A stretch of 17,719 bases of DNA from Lentzea aerocolonigenes. Lineage in GTDB: Bacteria; Actinomycetota; Actinomycetes; Mycobacteriales; Pseudonocardiaceae. Below, in pieces: positions 9,783-16,274 of the stretch (position 1 is the first letter of the stretch; each line of letters starts with the position of its first letter). The stretch spans positions 1 through 17,719 of the forward strand of contig NZ_JYJG01000431.1 in the NCBI RefSeq assembly GCF_000955955.1. Direction: 5' to 3'. The position numbers and the translations under genes are program-made. The notes beneath the pieces are model-generated. The model ran no database searches, was not told the DNA's origin, and saw only the letters and a list, made by a program, of their open reading frames with translations.

Positions 9783-10154
9783 ATGATTACTCATGCGCAC
9801 TCGGTGACGATCAACGTCCGCTCGCTGGACGACGCGGTGTCGTTCTACGTGGACGTGCTGGGCTGGGAGAAGCGGCAGGACAGCGACGAGGCGGGCATGC
9901 GCTGGCTGACCGTCGCTCCTCCCGGCGCCGAGACGGCCTTCGCGCTGTCGCTGAACGACACGCCCAACGTGTCGTTCTCGACGGGCTGCGGCATCTCGCT
10001 GATCACCGACGACATCGACGGCGACGTGGCGGCGTTCCAGGAGAAGGGAGTGCAGGTCAAGGCCGCGCCGGAGACCATGCCGTGGGGTGATCGGGCGACC
10101 TGGTTCAGCGACCCGTTCGGCAACGAGTTCTTCCTAGTCCAGCCAGCGCCGTGA
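9783..10154 (+). CDS. VOC superfamily (glyoxalase/bleomycin-resistance fold) protein
   Basis: A 123-residue single VOC domain with two beta-alpha-beta-beta-beta units. The first unit (HSVTINVRSLDDAVSFYVDV) supplies metal-ligand candidate H6; the end of the second (FSDPFGNEFFLVQP) supplies E115. VOC proteins include dioxygenases, isomerases and drug-binding resistance proteins; the substrate cannot be assigned. ATG 9783 follows the secDF stop by 10 nt with no SD. Its last codons and stop (10145-10154) lie inside the left arm of the 165-bp palindrome, so the C-terminus may have been set by insertion of that element. Confidence 0.88.
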   Translation: MITHAHSVTINVRSLDDAVSFYVDVLGWEKRQDSDEAGMRWLTVAPPGAETAFALSLNDTPNVSFSTGCGISLITDDIDGDVAAFQEKGVQVKAAPETMPWGDRATWFSDPFGNEFFLVQPAP

Positions 10155-10309
10155 CCACCAACCTTCACCGTGTCTTCCGGCGCTCAGCAGGGCACCTCGC
10201 GGCACCGGCCCCGCGCCCCCGTACCACCAGTACGAGGGCGCGGGGCCGGTGCCGCGATGCACCCGTCTGAACGTCGAAATACAGGGCAAAGGTTGGTGGC
10301 CACGGCGCT
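10145..10309 (-). repeat. 165-bp nested palindrome, possible structured antisense RNA or palindromic mobile element
   Basis: All parts share one centre, 10227. Outer arms 10145-10165 and 10289-10309 match at 20 of 21 positions; the middle zone matches at 19 of 31; the inner stem 10197-10218 with 10236-10257 matches at 22 of 22; after one mismatch, 10220-10224 pairs with 10230-10234 around a 5-nt loop. No indels separate the halves. Of 14 non-Watson-Crick pairs, eight become G-U wobbles in a minus-strand RNA and one in a plus-strand RNA. It spans the VOC stop and ends 19 nt before the next gene. The inner hairpin could also terminate VOC transcription. Confidence 0.75.
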
Positions 10310-10316
10310 TCGTAGC

Positions 10317-10322
10317 AAGCTA
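10317..10322 (-). promoter_or_regulatory. Candidate minus-strand -10 box for the palindrome RNA
   Basis: Read on the minus strand, 10322-10317 is TAGCTT, identical to the -10 candidate of the VOC gene. Seven nt downstream is 10310/10309, the exact edge of the palindrome. No clear -35 box is seen, so this is suggestive only. Confidence 0.25.
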
Positions 10323-10328
10323 GGCGGC

Positions 10329-11495
10329 ATGACCTCCTTCGCCGCGTACCAGAACGAGATTTACCTGCAAGGTCTCGGTGGGGCCGTGCCGCCGTTCACC
10401 ACCGACCCGGAGGCGCTGGAGCAGTCGGCGCGCGACAGGCTCGGGCCGGGGCCGTTCTGGTACGTGGCCGGAGGTGCGGGGTCGGGCGCCACCGTGCGGG
10501 CGAACCGCAGCGCGTTCGACCGCGTGCAGCTCGTGCCGCGGATGCTGACCAACGCGACCGAGCGGCATCTCGGGGTGTCGGTCCTGGGCACCGAGTTGCC
10601 CGCACCCGTCATGCTCGCACCCGTTGGTGTGCAGTCGATTCTGCACCCGGACGGCGAGCTGGCGACCGCGCGGGCGGCGGCCGAGCTGGGCATTCCGATG
10701 GTGCTTTCGACGGCGTCGTCGCACACGATCGAGGAGGTCGCGGAGGCGTCCGGTGAAGGGCCGCGCTGGTACCAGCTGTACTGGCCGAACGATCCGGACG
10801 TGTGCGCTTCGCTGCTGGAGCGGGCGAAGAAGGCCGGGTACACGGCGCTGGTGGTCACGCTCGACACGTGGACGCTGGCGTGGCGGCCGCACGACCTGGA
10901 CCAGGCGTACCTGCCGTTCCTGCGCGGGGTGGGCACGGCGATCCCGTTCAGCGACCCCGTTTTCCGCGCCGGTCTGCAGAAGTCGCCGGAGGAGGACCTG
11001 CCGATGGCGATCCTGCGGTGGGTGCAGCTGTTCACCGGCACGGACAAGTCGTGGGACCAGCTGGCATTCCTGCGCGAGCACTGGGACGGGCCGATCGTCC
11101 TCAAAGGAATCCAGCACGCGGACGACGCGCGCAAGGCCGTCGAGTTCGGAATGGACGGTGTGGTCGTCTCGAACCACGGCGGGCGTCAGGTCGACGGCGC
11201 GGTCGGGTCGCTGGACGCCCTGCCGTCGATCGTGGAAGCGGTGGGGGAGCAGGTCGACGTGCTCTTCGACTCCGGGATCCGGACCGGCGCGGACATCGTG
11301 AAGGCGCTGGCGCTCGGGGCCAAGGCAGTGATGGTCGGGCGGCCGTTCGCGTACGGGCTGGCGCACGGCGGGCAGGTCGGGGTGCGGCACGTGTTGCGCA
11401 GCCTGCTGGCCGACTTCGACCTGACGCTCGGACTGTCGGGTCACCGCAGCCCGGCCGAACTGGGTCCGGACGCGCTGCGGTTCAACCCCTGCTAG
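10329..11495 (+). CDS. Lactate 2-monooxygenase-type FMN-dependent alpha-hydroxy acid oxidase
   Basis: A 388-residue FMN TIM-barrel enzyme of the glycolate/lactate oxidase family; Mycobacterium lactate 2-monooxygenase is 394. The product would oxidise L-lactate, giving acetate, CO2 and water if it is a true monooxygenase. Visible features: FMN-binding APVGVQSILHPDGEL, the segment LDTWTLAWRPHDLDQAYLPF typical of lactate monooxygenases, catalytic base H283 in SNHGGRQVDG, and phosphate-binding DSGIRTGADIVKALALGAKA. ATG 10329 begins MTSFAAYQNEIYLQGL as in the family; the open frame extends to 10170 but would read through the palindrome. No good SD is present. Its stop overlaps the convergent espG stop in CTAG. 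Confidence 0.9.
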   Translation: MTSFAAYQNEIYLQGLGGAVPPFTTDPEALEQSARDRLGPGPFWYVAGGAGSGATVRANRSAFDRVQLVPRMLTNATERHLGVSVLGTELPAPVMLAPVGVQSILHPDGELATARAAAELGIPMVLSTASSHTIEEVAEASGEGPRWYQLYWPNDPDVCASLLERAKKAGYTALVVTLDTWTLAWRPHDLDQAYLPFLRGVGTAIPFSDPVFRAGLQKSPEEDLPMAILRWVQLFTGTDKSWDQLAFLREHWDGPIVLKGIQHADDARKAVEFGMDGVVVSNHGGRQVDGAVGSLDALPSIVEAVGEQVDVLFDSGIRTGADIVKALALGAKAVMVGRPFAYGLAHGGQVGVRHVLRSLLADFDLTLGLSGHRSPAELGPDALRFNPC

Positions 11496-12268
11496 GGCAT
11501 CGTCGCGGTCATTCGCGCGAGGGTGCCGAAGTCGGCCGGCTGCACCCGCAGCCAGCCCTCGCTCGTCGCCGCGATGTACCGCCCGCTCGGCGTGTCGATG
11601 AACGTGAGCGGGGCCAGGCAGCGCTGCTTGCGGCCGAGGTGGTCGCGCTTGGCCGAGTAGACCTGACCGCCGCCGGTGCGCGGCAGGCTCATGATCTCCT
11701 TGAGCTGCGCGACCAGCTGGTCGTTCGGCGTGCTGGTCGGACGGCTCTGCTGCATGAACGAGCCGGTGTCCTCATAGGACGGCCGCTTCTGCTCCAGCGC
11801 GTCCTGCGGCAACGTGATCGGGTTGCCCTTGCCCGCCGGCGTCGGCGGCAGCGCGCCGACCAACGCCTGCGGCGCCTCGTCCGGACGCACCGGCTCCAGC
11901 ACGAACTGCTGGTCCGGCGTCAGCACGATGCGCAGCGCGTCCTGGCCGTTCGACACGACCAGCACGCTCTGCTGCGGACCGTCCTTCAGGCTGAAGTACG
12001 CCCAGTACTCCACACCTGCTTCGACCACGAGCTTGAGCGCGTTGGCCAGATCCGGGTGAATCTGGCTGCCGCGCGCGAGCCCGGTCTGCTCCAGTTGCGC
12101 CCACGCCGTCCGCTGCAGCCGCTCGAGCTCGCTCAGGTCGCCCGACTCAAGGAGGTCCTCGTCGAAGTCGACCTGGGCGAGCAGCGCGCGGTGCAGCGAC
12201 GGCAGGCCCGCCGCCTGCCACGCCTGGTAGAGCGCTGTGACGGGGATGGCGACCCTGCTTCTCAGCAC
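11492..12268 (-). CDS. espG: EspG-family ESX secretion-associated chaperone
   Basis: A 258-residue EspG-type protein. In mycobacteria EspG binds the tip of PE-PPE dimers in the cytosol and keeps them soluble for delivery to the type VII (ESX) machine. The mixed alpha/beta sequence (MLRSRVAIPVTALYQAWQAA at the start, SEGWLRVQPADF near the end) matches the actinobacterial EspG family. Start GTG 12268 has the SD AAGGAG 5 nt upstream, which overlaps the TAA stop of the PPE-like gene (12278-12280), so the two are translationally coupled. It is the last gene of a four-gene operon whose PPE-like protein is its likely client. Confidence 0.88.
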   Translation of the reverse strand: MLRSRVAIPVTALYQAWQAAGLPSLHRALLAQVDFDEDLLESGDLSELERLQRTAWAQLEQTGLARGSQIHPDLANALKLVVEAGVEYWAYFSLKDGPQQSVLVVSNGQDALRIVLTPDQQFVLEPVRPDEAPQALVGALPPTPAGKGNPITLPQDALEQKRPSYEDTGSFMQQSRPTSTPNDQLVAQLKEIMSLPRTGGGQVYSAKRDHLGRKQRCLAPLTFIDTPSGRYIAATSEGWLRVQPADFGTLARMTATMP

Positions 12269-12277
12269 GTTCTCTCC

Positions 12278-13573
12278 TTATCCGCCGATGACCGGCGGAG
12301 CCACCATCGTGCCGTCACCGAAGATGTCCTCGGTCTCCTGCAGGTACGACGCGGACTTGTGCTCCGTGTCCTCCTCGCCCTGCCCCTTGGCACCGTGGCC
12401 GCCCATGCCACCGGCACCAGCCGCGCCACCACGCCCGGCCGCACCACCGGCACCAGACGGCCCGAAGCCGCCGCCGCCACCGCGCCCAGCACCCTCACCG
12501 GCAACACCGGCCGCGCCACCGAAGCCGCTGCCCATGCCACCGGGCCCACCAGCGCGAGCCGCCGCAGCGCCACCGAGGCCACCAGCGCCACCGCCGCGCC
12601 CGCCGCCGGCACCGCCACCACCACCGCCGCCGCCACGACCGCTGCCGGGCCCGCCCGGACCGCCCGGACCGCCAGTGCGGTTGCGCGGGTCGTTGGGGTC
12701 GAACCGGCCGCGGTTGCGCGGGTCGTTCGGGTTGTTCGGGTCCCACCGGCCAGGCGGAATGCCCGTGTCCGTGGGTGGCCTGTTGCGCGGGTCGTTGGGG
12801 TTGTTGCGAGGGTCGTTCGGGTTGTTGCGCGGGTCGGTCGGGTCGTTCTCCCACGACGGGTTGGTCGTGTCGTCGTTGCTCGGCGGCTTCCACCCGGACA
12901 GGTCAGTGCGCCCGTCGTCGCCGGAAGGGTCACCGGTACCCGGCGGCTGGCCCTTGCCGGGCGGTGTGTACGGGTTGTGCGGGCCAGGCGGGTCGACCGG
13001 CTCGATGATCTTCTTGTCGTCGTCCACCATGCCCGCGTCGCTGGCGGTGGGCGAGATGAAGGTCGGCATCGTGTTGACGCTCGCCTGAACAGCCTGGCCG
13101 TACTGCTGGAACGCCCGAACGTTCCCCTCGTTGGCCTTCTGGTTGTTCTTGACCGCCTCGTCGTAGTCGGTCTCCCACCACGCCGCGTCGTTGAGGAACG
13201 GCTTGTCCGGCACCGTCGGCGGCTTCGACATCGCGTTCTTGGCGTTGGCGTACGCCTGTCCGATCTCCTCGGTGCTCTTGCCCGCAGACGTCGCGGACTC
13301 ACCGGTGACGTCGGCCCAGGTCGCGAGGGGGGACGTTGCACCACGGGCCGCGTCGGCTGCCGCGCCCTCCCAGCTGGCGCCGGAGTCGCGCACGGCCTGG
13401 TTGATCAGGTTCGACACGTTCCCGTGGCCCTCGGAGAGCTTGTTCCAGGCCTCCGTGGCCGGTGTGGTGCTCTGGCTCGGGCCCTTGCCCTTCTCGAACC
13501 ACTTGTACACAGCGTCGCCGGTCGCGCACGGGATCATCACGAAGCCTGCGGTGTTCGGCGCTTCCCCAGCCAT
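12278..13573 (-). CDS. PPE/WXG-like type VII secretion substrate with Asp-Pro-Arg-Asn and Gly-rich repeats
   Basis: A 431-residue protein. Residues 1-165 are helical, with WEG at 68-70 (the WxG turn of PPE/WXG100 proteins). Residues 195-300 are proline-rich and carry five DPRN units (from 247, 254, 261, 284 and 294), three at a 7-residue period. Residues 301-397 are mainly glycine and alanine. A conserved-looking tail ends in MVAPPVIGG, as in many actinobacterial PPE-like proteins. A strict YxxxD/E signal is missing (Y410 is followed at +4 by T414). SD AAGGGG lies 7 nt before ATG 13573. The product is probably exported as a heterodimer with the EspC/PE-like protein and chaperoned by EspG; its surface role is unknown. 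Confidence 0.85.
   Translation of the reverse strand: MAGEAPNTAGFVMIPCATGDAVYKWFEKGKGPSQSTTPATEAWNKLSEGHGNVSNLINQAVRDSGASWEGAAADAARGATSPLATWADVTGESATSAGKSTEEIGQAYANAKNAMSKPPTVPDKPFLNDAAWWETDYDEAVKNNQKANEGNVRAFQQYGQAVQASVNTMPTFISPTASDAGMVDDDKKIIEPVDPPGPHNPYTPPGKGQPPGTGDPSGDDGRTDLSGWKPPSNDDTTNPSWENDPTDPRNNPNDPRNNPNDPRNRPPTDTGIPPGRWDPNNPNDPRNRGRFDPNDPRNRTGGPGGPGGPGSGRGGGGGGGGAGGGRGGGAGGLGGAAAARAGGPGGMGSGFGGAAGVAGEGAGRGGGGGFGPSGAGGAAGRGGAAGAGGMGGHGAKGQGEEDTEHKSASYLQETEDIFGDGTMVAPPVIGG
12660..12860 (-). repeat. 21-bp tandem repeat coding the DPRN heptads
   Basis: The DNA coding PPE-like residues about 240-300 contains near-identical 21-nt units around 12780-12835, each giving the protein unit DPRNNPN, plus two more diverged copies at about 12680-12725. 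Such units expand and contract by slippage. Confidence 0.7.
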
Positions 13574-13577
13574 CTCG

Positions 13578-14150
13578 CTACCCCTTCAGGTTTGTGATGA
13601 TCAACTGCGCGACACGCTCGGCCTCGGGGCAGGCCTTCTTGGTGGCCCGCTCGTCCGCGGCGGCGGAGACCTGCACCGTGACCGAGTCGGTCTTGGAGAC
13701 CTGGACGGAGCTCTGGCAGGCCAGTTCGCCATCGACCGCATCAGTGGTGATCGTCCGCACGCCATCAAGCTTCTTGTCGGTGAAGACAGGGTTGCTCTTG
13801 ATGTTGCTCACCATGTCGTCGAAGTCTTTGTCCTCGGTGACCGAGACCGTGTAGGACGAGTTCTTGGTGGCCACCTGCCCCCTCCAGGAGCAGAGGGGAC
13901 CGAGCACGTCCGTGCCAGGAGCGGCAGGCTTGACCGTGCCGAGCGTGGCCACCTGGTCAGGCTTGAGGATGGTGCACGGGGCGGACACGTACTTGGCGAT
14001 GCTCAGGCCGGAGCTCGACCCGTCGCTCGTGGGCTGGTTGCTCGTCGTCTGAGCACCGGTCGTGGGAGTGCCGGGGGTCTCGGTGCTCGTGCACCCCACG
14101 AGGGCTCCGAAGGCGAGGACTGCGGCCAACAGGGCGGTCATGCGCTTCAA
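13578..14150 (-). CDS. DUF3558 family lipoprotein
   Basis: A 190-residue lipoprotein. The signal MKRMTALLAAVLAFGALVGC carries lipobox LVGC, with C20 lipidated after cleavage. A Thr/Ser/Pro-rich linker (about 21-50) precedes the DUF3558 domain, which has spaced cysteines in SAPCTI, GPLCSW, LACQSS and KKACPE that likely form disulfides. Function unknown. DUF3558 lipoproteins occur beside PPE/EspG genes in Pseudonocardiaceae, suggesting a role at the membrane face in substrate handling. Start: TTG 14150 supplies the KR of the signal n-region, with AGGA 11 nt upstream; ATG 14141 would remove both basic residues. It ends 4 nt before the PPE-like gene. Confidence 0.85.
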   Translation of the reverse strand: MKRMTALLAAVLAFGALVGCTSTETPGTPTTGAQTTSNQPTSDGSSSGLSIAKYVSAPCTILKPDQVATLGTVKPAAPGTDVLGPLCSWRGQVATKNSSYTVSVTEDKDFDDMVSNIKSNPVFTDKKLDGVRTITTDAVDGELACQSSVQVSKTDSVTVQVSAAADERATKKACPEAERVAQLIITNLKG

Positions 14151-14157
14151 GGTCGTG

Positions 14158-14556
14158 TCAGTCCTTCAGTGCGGACTTCGCCGCGTCGTCGGTGCCCCGG
14201 TACTTGGCCAGAGCCTTCTCGATGTTCTTGACGGTCAGCTCGAGCGCCTTCTGCGCTTCTCGGTTCGCCCACTGGTAGCCACCGGGAGTCTCACCGGCGG
14301 TCCTGGTCACGGAGTTTTTTGCTTGCTCGCTGACCGGGTCGGGACCGGCGGCGCCCGCGAACTTGAGCCGGCCGGCCTGCTCGTCCAGCAGTACCAGTTC
14401 GTCGATGGCCTTGTTCAGGCCGTCGATCATCTTCTGTGCCTGGTCCGGGTCGACGCTGAACTTCGTGACTCCGCCGGCGGGCGCAGGCGCCGCTCCTGCC
14501 GCAGCTCCAGCGGCTGCTCCTGCTCTCACGGGTACATACGCGTCGAACATCAGCAT
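14158..14556 (-). CDS. EspC/PE-like type VII secretion partner protein
   Basis: A 132-residue alpha-helical protein. After an Ala/Gly-rich lead, residues 33-66 and 74-120 form a helix-turn-helix hairpin like PE and EspC proteins. At the end of helix 2, Y119-RGT-D123 matches the type VII secretion signal YxxxD/E. It has no signal peptide. It is the first gene of the operon. Its YxxxD together with the WEG of the PPE-like protein would make the split signal of a PE-PPE pair. GGGGAG lies 9 nt before ATG 14556; ATG 14550 is an alternative start. Assignment to EspC versus PE is uncertain, since short helical families are hard to tell apart. Confidence 0.72.
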   Translation of the reverse strand: MLMFDAYVPVRAGAAAGAAAGAAPAPAGGVTKFSVDPDQAQKMIDGLNKAIDELVLLDEQAGRLKFAGAAGPDPVSEQAKNSVTRTAGETPGGYQWANREAQKALELTVKNIEKALAKYRGTDDAAKSALKD

Positions 14557-14629
14557 CTCGGCCAGCTCCCCTCAGAACTCCACACCCCTGTTGGAGGATT
14601 TTCGCACAGGGCCGGTTCCCCTTGGAGGC

Positions 14630-14668
14630 GAACGAATCAGCTGATCAGGTCACATGGCCGATTCGTTC
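14630..14668. promoter_or_regulatory. Inverted repeat and nested palindromes between the secretion operon and toroid gene
   Basis: GAACGAATC (14630-14638) and GATTCGTTC (14660-14668) are exact reverse complements with a 21-nt spacer. Two overlapping palindromes, ATCAGCTGAT (14636-14645) and CTGATCAG (14641-14648), overlap or adjoin the left arm. They lie in the 147-nt gap between divergent genes and are probably operator sites for an unseen regulator. Confidence 0.45.
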
Positions 14669-14691
14669 AAGACCCCGCAGCGTCACCGGCC

Positions 14692-14697
14692 TAGGTT
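14692..14697 (+). promoter_or_regulatory. Candidate -10 box for the toroid gene
   Basis: TAGGTT fits TANNNT and ends 6 nt before ATG 14704, the leaderless spacing seen also at azoR. No SD precedes the ATG, and no clear -35 box is seen. Confidence 0.35.
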
Positions 14698-14703
14698 CGA
14701 GAC

Positions 14704-15525
14704 ATGATCGAACGAGCGCGGAACTTCATCTGGCACAACGCCCGCACGCTGGAACAACGCTGGTTCGAGCACGCTTTCGACGGCGGCTCGGCCGACGGTG
14801 TGGTCCAGGCCGTGCTGGCCTTTCGCAACGACGACGGCGGCTACGGCTTCGCCCTCGAACCCGACCACCGCGGGCCCACCAGCCAGCCGCTGCACGCCCT
14901 GCGCGCACTGCAGATGTTCGGCGAGGTCAACGCCCCGGAACACGCCGAATCGATTCTGAAGTGGCTCGAGGTCACCTGCCCGGACGGGAGCGTGCCGTTC
15001 GGCATGTCCACCTCGAAGGACCACCCCAAGGCACCCTGGGTCCAGGCCGACGACCAGGGCGGACTCCTCCTCACGGCCCAGATCGCCGCCGCCCTCCAGG
15101 CGCTGCGCGTCACCCACCCCTGGCTCGACAAGGCCAGTGACTACTGCTGGCAGGAGATCGACAAGCTCGAGAAGACCCACCCGTACGAACTCCGGGCCGC
15201 GGTGATGTTCCTGGACGAGGTCGCAGACCGGCAGCGCGCGGAACTCGCGGCCGAAAAGCTTAAGCACCTCAGCAAGGACACCTACGAAGAAGACGAAGGC
15301 CTCGCGATGCACGACTACGCGGCCAAACCGGCCAGCCTCGCGCGCCACTGGTTCACCGACGAGGAGTTCAGCGAGGACCTCGACGAACTCCAGCACGGCC
15401 AGCAGGAGGACGGCGGCTGGAACTTCGGCTTTCCCGCTTTCACGCCCATAACCCACTTCGAATGGCGGTCGATCGCCACCATCGACGCATTGCTGACCCT
15501 CAGGCGCTACGGCCGGATCAGCTGA
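14704..15525 (+). CDS. Alpha/alpha-toroid (prenyltransferase/squalene-cyclase-like repeat) protein
   Basis: A 273-residue soluble protein with repeats like those of prenyltransferases and squalene cyclases: NDDGGYGFALEPD at 42-54 and QQEDGGWNFGFP at 233-244, with helical repeats between (TSQPLHALRALQMFG, LLLTAQIAAALQALRV). It is far too short for a cyclase (usually over 600 residues), and I see no DXDD catalytic motif, so enzymatic activity is doubtful. Similar short proteins are annotated only as prenyltransferase-like. ATG 14704 follows a -10-like box at leaderless spacing. Its last 19 nt overlap the 3' end of the convergent AraC-type gene. Confidence 0.78.
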   Translation: MIERARNFIWHNARTLEQRWFEHAFDGGSADGVVQAVLAFRNDDGGYGFALEPDHRGPTSQPLHALRALQMFGEVNAPEHAESILKWLEVTCPDGSVPFGMSTSKDHPKAPWVQADDQGGLLLTAQIAAALQALRVTHPWLDKASDYCWQEIDKLEKTHPYELRAAVMFLDEVADRQRAELAAEKLKHLSKDTYEEDEGLAMHDYAAKPASLARHWFTDEEFSEDLDELQHGQQEDGGWNFGFPAFTPITHFEWRSIATIDALLTLRRYGRIS

Positions 15526-16151
15526 CCCAACGGCACCCCGGCCAGCGACCGCACCTCACGCGCCAGATGCGCCTGGTCCGCATACCCCGCCTCGGCCGCA
15601 ACGGCGGCGAACGGCGTCCCACGCCAGGCCAGGCGCATCGCGAGATCGAACCGCAACACCCGCTGCAGCACCTTGGGCGGATACCCGAACGCGTCCAGGC
15701 AGCGCCGGCGCAACTGACGCGAGCTCAACCCGATCTCCCAAGCGGCGGACTCCACGTCGGCGGAAGACCGCAACAAGGAAGCCGTAGCGGCCAAAGCCGG
15801 ATCGACAACGATCCGCGAGGCGCAGAAAGCCACCATCTCCGAGAACGAAGAAAGCCGCACGTCCGGAACCAGTGAGGACAACGGCACCCGCAAATCCCGC
15901 ACGGCATGCGCAGGCACCCCGAACACCGACGGAAACGCACCCGGCGGCAGCCGCACCCCGTACAACGTCCCCGGCTGAACCCGAGCCAGCTGAGCGGCGG
16001 TGTCCGGCCCGGCCACGAACAGAGCACCGGTCGCCGGCGTCCACATCAGGTCCGTGCACCCGTCCGGCACGACCCGCTGCACGGTCTCCTCAGACACCGT
16101 GCGCGTCCAAAGGCAAGCCAGGCCCGCGGGCGCGGGACGTTCGGCGTACAC
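15507..16151 (-). CDS. AraC-family regulator with DUF6597-type N-terminal domain
   Basis: A 214-residue regulator. Residues about 1-100 (YAERPAPAGLACLWTRTV, VVPDGCTDLMW, RLPPGAFPSVFGVPAHAVRD) resemble the DUF6597 sensor domain. Residues about 130-212 are the double helix-turn-helix of AraC/XylS proteins, with WEIGLSSRQLRRRCLDAFGY and AAEAGYADQAHLAREVRSL. The start is GTG 16151: the frame stays open far upstream, but only because it is antisense to the lyase gene. It diverges from the lyase gene and may regulate it and itself; a GACCGG/CCGGTC repeat lies 17 nt upstream. It overlaps the convergent toroid gene by 19 nt. Confidence 0.85.
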   Translation of the reverse strand: MYAERPAPAGLACLWTRTVSEETVQRVVPDGCTDLMWTPATGALFVAGPDTAAQLARVQPGTLYGVRLPPGAFPSVFGVPAHAVRDLRVPLSSLVPDVRLSSFSEMVAFCASRIVVDPALAATASLLRSSADVESAAWEIGLSSRQLRRRCLDAFGYPPKVLQRVLRFDLAMRLAWRGTPFAAVAAEAGYADQAHLAREVRSLAGVPLGQLIRP

Positions 16152-16167
16152 GCGGCCATTCTCCCAC

Positions 16168-16187
16168 GACCGGCACGAAAACCGGTC
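16168..16187. promoter_or_regulatory. Short inverted repeat in the AraC/lyase divergent region
   Basis: GACCGG (16168-16173) and CCGGTC (16182-16187) are reverse complements with an 8-nt A-rich spacer, just upstream of the regulator start. This could be an autoregulatory site. The 123-nt region (16152-16274) also holds the lyase SD but no clear -35/-10 pair. Confidence 0.3.
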
Positions 16188-16274
16188 CACCACACCATTC
16201 CCGCACGTGGTAGGCACGACGGAACACCCGTCGCCACAACACATAGGAGACGCCCACAGCAAAGGAACAACTAC

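Noticed and set aside
10134..10323. CTAG sites flanking the palindrome as target-site duplications
   Set aside because: CTAG occurs on both sides but at unequal distances from the arms (7 and 10 nt), so it is not a clean duplication.
10170..10328. N-terminal extension of the lactate monooxygenase-type protein
   Set aside because: It would be coded by the palindrome, and the family N-terminus matches ATG 10329.
12305..12345. Y410-LQET as a type VII YxxxD/E signal in the PPE-like protein
   Set aside because: The +4 residue is Thr, not Asp or Glu; a proper YxxxD lies in the partner protein instead.
12775..12840. CRISPR-like repeats
   Set aside because: The 21-nt periodicity is in frame within a protein gene and codes for DPRN units; there are no spacers.
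10802..13597. 931-residue plus-strand open frame
   Set aside because: It spans the end of the lactate monooxygenase gene in the wrong frame and runs antisense through two convincing genes; its low-complexity Arg/Val/Ala composition is typical of GC-rich shadow frames.
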